Assembly: GCA_938031185.1 (NCBI GenBank)
Contig: CALHGX010000009.1
Span: 1 to 64,000, forward strand
DNA from: an uncultured bacterium
GTDB lineage: Bacteria; Verrucomicrobiota; Kiritimatiellia; CAIKKV01; CALHGX01
DNA length: 64,000 bases
Direction: 5' to 3'
Each line of letters starts with the position of its first letter. Positions within the stretch are counted from its first letter, which is position 1. This document shows, piece by piece, positions 26,222-33,851 of this stretch. The notes beneath the pieces were generated by a model. That model did no database searches, was not told the origin of the DNA, and worked only from the letters and a program-made list of their open reading frames with translations. The position numbers and the translations under genes are program-made.

Positions 26222-29200
26222 ATGATTCTGACCACCTACTCCGTCAAGTTGCGCGTCACTGTGTTCGTGCTGATCACGGTTTTGGCCGTTGTCGGCCCGC
26301 TAATCTACCTTACGATTCCGCGCGAAGGCGCGCCGGATATCACGATCCCCTATGTGTTCATCACGGCAGTCTACGAGGGCGTTGCCCCTGAAGAAATCGA
26401 GAACCTCATCACCGTGCCCCTTGAGCGGGAGCTAGCCAACCTGGAAAACGTCAAAGAGCTTTCTTCTACTTCCGCCGAAGGGGTGTCGCTTGTTGCCATC
26501 GAATTCAACCCGAAGGAAAACATTGACAACGCCGTCCAGAAGGTCAAGGACAAGATAGACTTGGCCCGCCCCAATCTGCCGCGGGACTTAGACCAACCAA
26601 CGGTTCGCGGTCTTAATTTCAGCACGGACATCCCGGTTTTGACTTTCGCCGTCTCTGGCGATCCGGATATCCAAAGGCTCAAGAGACTGGCGGAGGACTT
26701 GAAAGACGCGGCGGAAACCGTGCCCGGCGTGTTGCAGGTCAAGATCTATGGCGCCCCAGAACGGGAAATACGCGTGGAAGTAGACCTCCAACGGCTGGCC
26801 GCATACTCCATTGCCCTCCCCGAGCTGATGGCCGCGATTCAGGCCGAGAATGCGACCATATCCGCGGGGAACATTGAAATCGCGGGTGACAAGTTTCAAG
26901 TGCGCGTGCCGGGCGAGTTCACCCGCACGCCCGACCTCGATCACATCGTGGTCAAGATGCATGACGGGAAACCTGTCCGTCTTTCCGATCTGGCCCGCAT
27001 CACCGATACATACAAGGAGCTTGCGTCCATCTCTCGCATCAACGGCGAGCCTTGCGTGACATTGGCCTTGCACAAACGAGCCGGCGAGAATGCGGATCGC
27101 CTGATCCGGCGTGTCAAACAAGTGTTGAGCAACTATCCTCTGCCGTCCGGCCTCCGTCTAACGTTTGTCGAGGACCAATCCGACATGATCCGCATGATGA
27201 TTCGAGACTTGGAAAACAACATCGCCAGCGGCTTCATCCTGGTGGTCGCCGTCATCCTGGTTTTCATGGGCTTGCGCAACAGCACCATTGTGGCTCTGGC
27301 CATTCCGCTGTCGCTGATGGTCGGGTTCGTCATTCTCGCCCTGCGCGGCTCCACCCTTAACATGATTGTCCTTTTCAGCCTGGTGCTTTCCGTCGGTATG
27401 CTCGTGGATAACGCCATCGTTATTGTCGAAAACATCTATCGGCATCATCTGGACGGGGCCTCCCGCACGGACGCCGCCATCCGCGGCGCCGGGGAGGTGG
27501 CCTGGCCGGTGCTCACCTCCACGCTGACCACCGTGGCGGCGTTCATTCCCCTGATGTATTGGCCGGGCATCATGGGGCAGTTCATGAGCTTCCTTCCCCA
27601 AACCGTCATCGTGGTGCTCTTGGCCTCTCTGTTCGTGGCTTTGGTCATCAATCCGGCCATTTGCTCCGTATTCATCAGCCGGAACGCAGCCAAACGCGGC
27701 ACCGGCCGCTACTGGGAACAAACATTGGGTGGGTACGAGAAACTCCTTCGCGGAGCCTTGCGTAATCGTGGCCTGTGGCTTGTCATTGGTATCATGATGA
27801 TGATTCTTACGGTGGTCACTTTTCAGCGGTACAATCGCGGAATAGAGCTCTTTCCCAACACGCAGCCAAGGCAGTGCATCGTGCAGGTGCGCTATCCGGA
27901 AGGAACTGATATCCAAACAACCGACGCCACCCTGGCAGCCATTGAGAAGGGTTTGGGGCGCCACGGAGACGTGCGGTTCTACCTCACCAACGTCGGCTCC
28001 TCAGGCGATTGGGCCCTCAGCGCGGCCGGAGGCACACATTTGGGTTCCATATGGGTGGAATTCGTGCCGTTTGCCGAGCGCCAAAGCAATACCTTGGAAT
28101 TGGTCGAGACCATTCGAAAAGACATTGGCGCCTTCCCGGGCGCCCAGATCAAGGTGGAACGGGAACGAATGGGGCCTCCGACCGGCGCCCCGGTCAGCAT
28201 CGAAGTGGCCGGCGATGACTTTTCCGTTCTCTCCGAGTTGGCCGACGAAATTATTTGGGCGCTCCGCGATGTGCCCGGTCTGGTTGATCTGCAAAAGGAT
28301 CTCGAAGAAGCGCGTCCGGAAATCCAATTCCGAGTCGATCGCGAGAGGGCCGCACGCCTGGGATTGAACACATCCACCATCGGCCGCTTCCTTCGAGCCG
28401 CGATCAACGGCGAAACCGTCAGCAAGTTCCGCGGGGGAGAAACGGAGTACGACATAACCGTCCGGCTCTTGCCGGAGCAGCGCCAAAGCGTTGATCTCCT
28501 AAAGGAGGCGTCGCTTCGTAATTCCGCGGGCCATCTGGTGCCGTTGCCGGCTTTGGGATCGTTCGTGTATGAGGGTGGCCGCGGTCAGATCATCCGCAAA
28601 GACCAGAAAAGGGTTGTCACTATCACCGGTTTTGATCAAGGTCGCGGCGTAGACGAGATTCTGGCCGACGTGCGAAAACGCCTGGCCCGGCTCCATCTTC
28701 CGGCCGGGTGTTCGGTGAGCTTCACTGGGGACACCGAAGCCATGAACGAGGCTCGCGAGTTTCTTTCCAATGCGTTCCTTGTGGCATTGGCGCTCATCGC
28801 CCTGATCCTGGTGATGGAGTTCAATTCCGTCATCCAGCCATTTCTAATCCTTCTTTCCGTCATTCTTTCGATGATCGGAGTGATGTGGGGACTTCTCCTC
28901 TGCGGCATGCGCTTCGGTGTGATTATGACCGGGATTGGCATTGTCAGTCTGGCCGGCGTCGTCGTCAATAACGGCATTGTCCTGATCGCCTGCATCAACC
29001 AGTTGCGCGCGGAAGGATTGCCGCTGAATGAGGCCATCATTGCGGGTGGGCGGCGACGTCTGCGTCCCGTGCTGCTGACGGCCGTGAGCACGATCCTGGG
29101 GCTTGTGCCCATGGCGGTCGGCTGGAGTCTGGAGGTCCACGCCTGGCCCCCGCGTATCGTGGCGGCCACCGAAACCAGCGCTTGGTGGGCTCCGATGGCG

Positions 29201-29356
29201 GTCGCTGTAATTTTCGGCCTTGCGGTCGCCACCATGCTGACGTTGGTTCAGGTCCCCATCATGTACAGCCTGGCGCAAGCCCTTTCCATACGCTTCCGTC
29301 GTTGGTTCTCCGCCACCATGTCCGAACGTCCGCAAGATGAGCCGGTTTCCGATTGA
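26222..29356 (+). CDS. RND-family efflux permease
   Basis: A 1044-residue inner-membrane proton antiporter with the AcrB-like plan: two halves each of six membrane helices and two large periplasmic loops. Motifs include REGAPDITIPYVFITAVYEG, VPLERELANLENVKEL, ALRGSTLNMIVLFSLVLSVG followed by MLVDNAIVIVENIYRHH, and LRPVLLTAVSTILGLVPMAV. The relay site reads VDN rather than the VDD of AcrB, a common variant outside the HAE1 drug pumps, so the substrate is open. The last helices end with RFRRWFSATMSE. It is the last gene of the efflux operon; tRNA-Leu follows after 34 bases. Confidence 0.93.
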   Translation: MILTTYSVKLRVTVFVLITVLAVVGPLIYLTIPREGAPDITIPYVFITAVYEGVAPEEIENLITVPLERELANLENVKELSSTSAEGVSLVAIEFNPKENIDNAVQKVKDKIDLARPNLPRDLDQPTVRGLNFSTDIPVLTFAVSGDPDIQRLKRLAEDLKDAAETVPGVLQVKIYGAPEREIRVEVDLQRLAAYSIALPELMAAIQAENATISAGNIEIAGDKFQVRVPGEFTRTPDLDHIVVKMHDGKPVRLSDLARITDTYKELASISRINGEPCVTLALHKRAGENADRLIRRVKQVLSNYPLPSGLRLTFVEDQSDMIRMMIRDLENNIASGFILVVAVILVFMGLRNSTIVALAIPLSLMVGFVILALRGSTLNMIVLFSLVLSVGMLVDNAIVIVENIYRHHLDGASRTDAAIRGAGEVAWPVLTSTLTTVAAFIPLMYWPGIMGQFMSFLPQTVIVVLLASLFVALVINPAICSVFISRNAAKRGTGRYWEQTLGGYEKLLRGALRNRGLWLVIGIMMMILTVVTFQRYNRGIELFPNTQPRQCIVQVRYPEGTDIQTTDATLAAIEKGLGRHGDVRFYLTNVGSSGDWALSAAGGTHLGSIWVEFVPFAERQSNTLELVETIRKDIGAFPGAQIKVERERMGPPTGAPVSIEVAGDDFSVLSELADEIIWALRDVPGLVDLQKDLEEARPEIQFRVDRERAARLGLNTSTIGRFLRAAINGETVSKFRGGETEYDITVRLLPEQRQSVDLLKEASLRNSAGHLVPLPALGSFVYEGGRGQIIRKDQKRVVTITGFDQGRGVDEILADVRKRLARLHLPAGCSVSFTGDTEAMNEAREFLSNAFLVALALIALILVMEFNSVIQPFLILLSVILSMIGVMWGLLLCGMRFGVIMTGIGIVSLAGVVVNNGIVLIACINQLRAEGLPLNEAIIAGGRRRLRPVLLTAVSTILGLVPMAVGWSLEVHAWPPRIVAATETSAWWAPMAVAVIFGLAVATMLTLVQVPIMYSLAQALSIRFRRWFSATMSERPQDEPVSD

Positions 29357-29390
29357 TCCGCTTCGGGCAGTTTGCTATCAGCGCAACAAC

Positions 29391-29472
29391 GGGCGAGTGG
29401 CGAAATTGGCAGACGCGCAAGACTTAGGATCTTGTGCCGCAAGGCTTGGGGGTTCGAGTCCCCCCTCGCCCA
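29391..29472 (+). tRNA. tRNA-Leu, anticodon UAG
   Basis: The cloverleaf is complete. The acceptor gggcgag (29391-29397) pairs with ctcgccc (29465-29471), with discriminator A at 29472. The D arm is tggcgaaattggcagacgc. The anticodon stem caaga/tcttg encloses loop cttagga with TAG at positions 34-36. A class II variable arm follows, and the T arm has stem ggggg/ccccc around ttcgagt. UAG reads CUA and related leucine codons. The CCA end is not encoded (the next bases are ctc). Confidence 0.95.
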
Positions 29473-29504
29473 CTCGGCGCTTCACGGAACACGCGTGACC
29501 GACC

Positions 29505-29759
29505 ATGCCGATCTATGAGTATAGGGCGCGCGAACCCGAATCGTCGGGATGCGAGCACTGCCGCGCCGGTTTCGAGATATTTCAAAGTCTTTCGGCGCCA
29601 CGCGTGGAGAGATGTCCTCAATGCGGTGCGCCGGTGGTCCGTGTTCCGTCCGTACTCTCGATCGGCGCTTCCAAAAGCGGTTTGGACGATCGCGCTAAAG
29701 CGGCGGGCTTTCACAAACTCAAGCGGCTGGGACGCGGCGAATACGAGCGGCAGTACTGA
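29505..29759 (+). CDS. FmdB-family zinc ribbon protein
   Basis: An 84-residue protein starting PIYEYRAREPESSGCEHCRA with a second pair CPQCGAPVVRV, forming the CxxC...CxxC zinc ribbon of the FmdB/putative regulatory family. These small proteins are widespread; FmdB itself was linked to formamidase regulation, but for most members the function is unknown. The first pair reads CEHC with an extended SSG loop before it, a mild variant. It starts 32 bases after tRNA-Leu and runs towards the convergent NDK-like gene. Confidence 0.85.
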   Translation: MPIYEYRAREPESSGCEHCRAGFEIFQSLSAPRVERCPQCGAPVVRVPSVLSIGASKSGLDDRAKAAGFHKLKRLGRGEYERQY

Positions 29760-29864
29760 AGCTTGCGCGACCGCTCGCGTCGACTCGTGCCGAAACCGGT
29801 TGCGGAGTGTCTTCCATGCGAGCGTGGCGCGCCAGAATGCCTCTGGGGCGGCCCCATATCCGGG

Positions 29865-31034
29865 TCAATCCGTCCCGTAATACTTCTCCACCCACTCCCG
29901 AATTGTGTCCTGTTCGACTCTTACGATTCGCATTTCTCGGGCGGCGCTTTCAGGAGAATCCGAAGCGTGGGCGGCATTGACCATGATGTCGCGGCCGAAC
30001 TCGCGCCGCACGGAACCCGGTTCGGCGCGGGAGGGATCCGTTGGGCCTAATAGATAGCGGATCTTCTCCACGGCGCTCATACCTCGATAGACTAGCGCCA
30101 AACAGCTCTCAGAACTTAAACGGGCCTTGTCCGCCTCCGCGCACTCCGAAGGCAAATACCCCGTCATGAATTTCACGATCTGCTCAAACTGACGCTCCCC
30201 GCAGAGCGGCCCCAACTTCTCGCCAATCGAGGCTTTTAGCTCCTCCGACACCTCGAACCCAAACGCTCGTTCCAACGCCTCGCCGGCCGTCCTGGCTGCC
30301 ACGTCTTTCATCCGTTCCCGCAGCGCGACACGTACGGGGGCGTAGAACTCCTCGGCTTCGGCCACTGTCATCATGACTTTTCGGATGCCGACGATACGCA
30401 AACCGGACCGCGAAAGCAGGTCAATGATGTGTCCAGGCCGGACACTGGGGAAACGAAAACTGTCCGGCTTGATCAGCACCAAGGTGGTCTGTACCCCTTC
30501 GGCGGATCCCACGTCGGCTGCATGATCTATCAGTCCTCCGTCGCTGTCGGTATACTTGGTCCACAGGCGCAGCACGGTGGCCGCCCGTTCCACGGACGAA
30601 GGCACAAGAATGGCCGGCTCGAAATATGCCACGCGACCGTTATCATCCAACACGAAATCCCCATACGTGTCGCGGATGGTTTCGCCGCCAACCCAACCTG
30701 CTCGGATGTGCCCCGTCGCTTCGCGCACTTTCTGGATGGCGTTCTCCCCTTCGAACAACAGGAGCATGACCCGGCGAGGCTTGTCCGTCTGCGGATCCGG
30801 CGCATACGCGCGCCGCACATAGTCGGACAGCAGTTTCGCGATTTCCGGGTCCTGGCGGTCGCAAGAAAGGATGGAATCGGCATACTCCATCGCCAGTTGG
30901 CGGCTCGGACCGAACATCCTGGCGGCTACCAGATCCAGCCCCGTACGACTGATGAGGCGCCCAATCACACCCCCGGTGCGCGACTTGGCTATCGTGTACG
31001 GATTGATCAACGCAAATGCTAGCTCTGCTGACAC
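29865..31034 (-). CDS. Tandem nucleoside-diphosphate-kinase-like protein
   Basis: The 389-residue protein appears to carry two NDK folds. The second half has VLIKPDSFRFPS, LLSRSGLRIVGIRKVMM, LVYRGMSAVEKIRYLLGPTD and the active-site region MVNAAHASDSPESA with the phosphate-accepting histidine, so it could transfer phosphate between nucleotides. The first half has ALINPYTIAKSRTGGVIGRL and LLFEGENAIQKVREATG. Where NAVHGSDS is expected it reads FEPAILVPSS, so the histidine is missing and the half is probably inactive. Typical NDK is about 140 residues. No conventional ndk occurs in the window. The start at 31034 is the first ATG. Confidence 0.82.
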   Translation of the reverse strand: MSAELAFALINPYTIAKSRTGGVIGRLISRTGLDLVAARMFGPSRQLAMEYADSILSCDRQDPEIAKLLSDYVRRAYAPDPQTDKPRRVMLLLFEGENAIQKVREATGHIRAGWVGGETIRDTYGDFVLDDNGRVAYFEPAILVPSSVERAATVLRLWTKYTDSDGGLIDHAADVGSAEGVQTTLVLIKPDSFRFPSVRPGHIIDLLSRSGLRIVGIRKVMMTVAEAEEFYAPVRVALRERMKDVAARTAGEALERAFGFEVSEELKASIGEKLGPLCGERQFEQIVKFMTGYLPSECAEADKARLSSESCLALVYRGMSAVEKIRYLLGPTDPSRAEPGSVRREFGRDIMVNAAHASDSPESAAREMRIVRVEQDTIREWVEKYYGTD

Positions 31035-31156
31035 ATGACCTCCGGTGATGGCGCGAAAGCTATCGAAGGTTATAAGCTCATGGCAAGCGCAAACAAGGCG
31101 CCCCGCCGTCAGTTTTCCATTGCGTTCTTCGGACTAAAAATGGCATTTCTCCAGGC

Positions 31157-31855
31157 ATGCCGAACGACCATGAAATCAGCAAAACCGCCTTGCCTCTTGC
31201 CGCGGTCATATTCGACCTGGATGGAGTCCTGGTGGACACCGCAACCCAGCACGGCCAGGCCTGGGCCGAGCTTGCTCGCAGCATTGGCGTGGAGCCGCCT
31301 CCGGATTTGACCGACCGTGTGCGCGGGCTTTCCCGGCTGGCCTCCTTGCGAATTGCTCTTGGAGCGGAGGCCGACAAGTACTCCGAACAAGAATTGTCTG
31401 CATTGGCCGAGAAAAAAAACGCGCGTTACCGCCAAGCGTTGACCCGCTTGACACCGGCTGATCTCCTGCCCGGCGTACTCGCGCTGTTGACCGATCTTCA
31501 ATGCGCCGGTCTTCGCCTGGCGCTGGGGTCGGCCAGCCGCAATGCTCGCGATGTGCTGAACCGCTTGGGTATTTCCGGGTTCTTCGAGGCTATTTGCGAC
31601 GGCTACTCGCACACACACGCCAAACCCCATCCGGACGTGTTCCTCACGGCCGCCGGAATGCTCCGACTTGCGCCATCACAATGTGTAGTGATCGAAGATG
31701 CTGAAGCAGGTGTCGAAGCGGCCCTTGTAGGCGGATTCACCGTGGTTGGGATTAGCGGAACGGGTGGACTGCGCCGCGCACACCTGGTCGCACCCGATCT
31801 AATAGACCTGAATGCGGAGCGGCTCCGCGCCCTTCATGCGAGGCGACAGACTTGA
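31157..31855 (+). CDS. HAD hydrolase, beta-phosphoglucomutase type
   Basis: A 232-residue HAD-superfamily protein: motif I AVIFDLDGVLVDTATQH, cap-domain text GRGLSR-like (DRVRGLSRLASLRIAL), motif II LALGSASRNARDVLNRL, motif III lysine AKPHPDVFLTAA and motif IV CVVIEDAEAGVEAAL. The DVDG-type loop, the second aspartate and the beta-PGM-like GLSRxxSL segment support beta-phosphoglucomutase, which interconverts beta-glucose 1- and 6-phosphate, but sugar-phosphatase activity cannot be excluded. The downstream convergent gene is mutarotase-like, which fits sugar metabolism. Confidence 0.85.
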   Translation: MPNDHEISKTALPLAAVIFDLDGVLVDTATQHGQAWAELARSIGVEPPPDLTDRVRGLSRLASLRIALGAEADKYSEQELSALAEKKNARYRQALTRLTPADLLPGVLALLTDLQCAGLRLALGSASRNARDVLNRLGISGFFEAICDGYSHTHAKPHPDVFLTAAGMLRLAPSQCVVIEDAEAGVEAALVGGFTVVGISGTGGLRRAHLVAPDLIDLNAERLRALHARRQT

Positions 31856-31884
31856 TTCCTCGCAGACGAGGGCACAAGTGGGTT

Positions 31885-33015
31885 TCAGCCGTCCACCGGC
31901 CACACTCGACCGGTGTCTCGTCCGACGACTTCGAACGCGCTGCCACGCCGGCGTATGTCGGCCACGCCCTTGAATCCCGTCTCGATCGGCAGCGCCAGAA
32001 TGGCGTACTCTTTGATCTGTGCAGATCTTGCAGGCAGCCACGCAATGGTCTCGAGCCCCTGGAATTTCGAGAGGGCGGCCGCCGCGCGCAGGCCCAGCGG
32101 GAATGGAGAATTGGCGAACTCCATTCCCCGCGTCAGGGTGCGCCCGTTCCAAGGGGCGCTCCGCCGACCGTAGTTCTCTTCCCAGTTGCCCAGCCACGGG
32201 AAGTCGGCGCGTTTCCAACTGTACGCCACCAGCAACCCCCGTCGCGGATTGGCCGCAGCGAACCAGGCGTCGTCCCGTTTGGTGTTCATCAGATGCGTCG
32301 AAAAATCACTCGAGCGGCGGTACTCGCGTCCGATCATTCGCATATCAACGGGGCCCTTCGTTCCGTTACCGATTGGCCATTGGTACGGTGCATTCTCCTT
32401 CAGACGCTGCGGCCTCCCAAAGGCGGCCGGGAAGCTGTGGCCCTTGGTGGCGCAGGCGTCGAAAAGCGTTACGCCTTTTTCAAGGAAGGGGGGGCCAAAG
32501 GTCACATGCTCGCACATGGTATAAGGCACATCCCGCCGCGCATGATTGCGAATGGTTTCCCGGATTCGGATCACGCTTCCGTTGCGCCTCATGGCCATCT
32601 CGCGCTGCAAGGTCATTTCCGCAATCGGCAGCAAGCACTCGCAGACGAACTGCAGACAGTCGCGCCCCACAACCCGCTTCAGAACGCGCCACCGTGCCAC
32701 CGGCGCTTCTCCGTGGATGCTCATACCGGCCCGTGCTTCTTCCGGAGAGGGAGGGCCAAAGGCCCCGAAACAGATGTTGTGCCCCGCAATGCTGGCGAGG
32801 AGACGGCAGTCGTAGCGCTTGGCGTGCCTGGACGGCACGTATTCCCATGGCTCCATCGTGGGCCAAGGCGGAATCCAGTAGGGACTCACGTTGGGGGCCT
32901 CGCGATGAACCAACGCGGCGAGATGGCCGCCACCCTGCATCCATGTCAGCCGTAGGGCCTCATTGTCGAGAATCCATACCCGCCGCCCTTTCCGCTCCTC
33001 CGGTGCAATTCTCAT
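31885..33015 (-). CDS. Galactose-mutarotase-like (aldose 1-epimerase superfamily) protein
   Basis: The 376-residue protein has a pattern of the galactose-mutarotase fold: WILDNEALRLTWMQGGGHLA near the start, RIRETIRNHARRDVPYTMCE with HVTFG (the second core His region of epimerase-like proteins), and a C-terminal GLETIAWLPARSAQIKEYAI. Related proteins bind sugars or sugar phosphates, but not all are epimerases, and I cannot confirm both catalytic His and Glu. The ATG at 33015 follows ggggagacaggat; an upstream ATG (33048) lacks such a site. It ends 30 bases after the convergent HAD gene. Confidence 0.65.
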   Translation of the reverse strand: MRIAPEERKGRRVWILDNEALRLTWMQGGGHLAALVHREAPNVSPYWIPPWPTMEPWEYVPSRHAKRYDCRLLASIAGHNICFGAFGPPSPEEARAGMSIHGEAPVARWRVLKRVVGRDCLQFVCECLLPIAEMTLQREMAMRRNGSVIRIRETIRNHARRDVPYTMCEHVTFGPPFLEKGVTLFDACATKGHSFPAAFGRPQRLKENAPYQWPIGNGTKGPVDMRMIGREYRRSSDFSTHLMNTKRDDAWFAAANPRRGLLVAYSWKRADFPWLGNWEENYGRRSAPWNGRTLTRGMEFANSPFPLGLRAAAALSKFQGLETIAWLPARSAQIKEYAILALPIETGFKGVADIRRRGSAFEVVGRDTGRVWPVDG

Positions 33016-33063
33016 ATCCTGTCTCCCCTGCTTTGCTGATGGCCCCACTTCGCTTGATCCGGC

Positions 33064-33795
33064 CTACAGGGAGAGACTGAAGCCGGCAATCAGCGTGACG
33101 TCGTTTCGCTCCAGACCTGGCGCCGGCGTGCTGTCGTGCTTTTCCTGCAGCACTACGCGAAGGTTCATGCGGGAATTCATCGCCGCCTCGGCCCCCACTT
33201 CCGCCGTGACAAGGTAATCGGCCCCGTCATCCGCCTTCACCAGATACTCGGCGGACTGCCACAGCTTGGCCGTCGGCCCCACCGACTGTTCGAATCGGTT
33301 GGCCACGCGCCAGGTGATGTATTCATCGGTTTCGCTGGCGACTTTCTCCCACACCTGCGCCGGGCCGGTTTCCAGCGAGAGCGCCGTCTCCTTGGTTTTG
33401 ACGAGATAAAGCCCGAGGCCGGGGCCCAGCGTCAGGCGATAGTCCACCAGCGCCACATCATCATGCAGCGCTGTTCCATCCAAAACGGCGAACGCGCGCG
33501 ACGTCAGCTTTTTTCTGGCATTGGCCAGCGCGCGGGCGTTCTGAACCGTCCGTTCGCGCTCGTCATTCACCACGCTCTCGCCGTAATTGCCCTCGAGTCC
33601 GGCCCGATACGACCCCAGATCGGCTCGCTCGCCCTTGGCCAGCAAGGAGGCATTGGCCTGCAAGGTCTCGCTGTTGCCGTCCGTCATGGTCACGCCCATG
33701 GCCAGCGAAGACTCGAACTGTCGTTCCTGCTCCTGGGCGCATACTGCCGCCGCCACAACAAGACATAGCGTCATCGCACACCGTCGCACGGTCAT
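33064..33795 (-). CDS. DUF481-type outer-membrane protein
   Basis: The 243-residue protein has a signal peptide (RRCAMTLCLVVAAAVCAQ). It continues with alternating strands: FESSLAMGVTMTDGNSETLQ, YRAGLEGNYGES, DYRLTLGPGLGLYLVKTKET and a final NDVTLIAGFSLSL ending in Leu. This pattern (SLGATLTDGNSET, LALSAGPGL, terminal strand) is that of YdiY/DUF481 proteins, predicted outer-membrane beta barrels of unknown function. I chose the ATG at 33795 with gggaggaga upstream. The gene stands apart from its neighbours (57 bases from the regulator upstream). Confidence 0.82.
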   Translation of the reverse strand: MTVRRCAMTLCLVVAAAVCAQEQERQFESSLAMGVTMTDGNSETLQANASLLAKGERADLGSYRAGLEGNYGESVVNDERERTVQNARALANARKKLTSRAFAVLDGTALHDDVALVDYRLTLGPGLGLYLVKTKETALSLETGPAQVWEKVASETDEYITWRVANRFEQSVGPTAKLWQSAEYLVKADDGADYLVTAEVGAEAAMNSRMNLRVVLQEKHDSTPAPGLERNDVTLIAGFSLSL

Positions 33796-33851
33796 GGTAT
33801 TCTCCTCCCGCTGCTTCCCTTGGTGTATTTCCCCGCCTTTTGCGCCACAGA

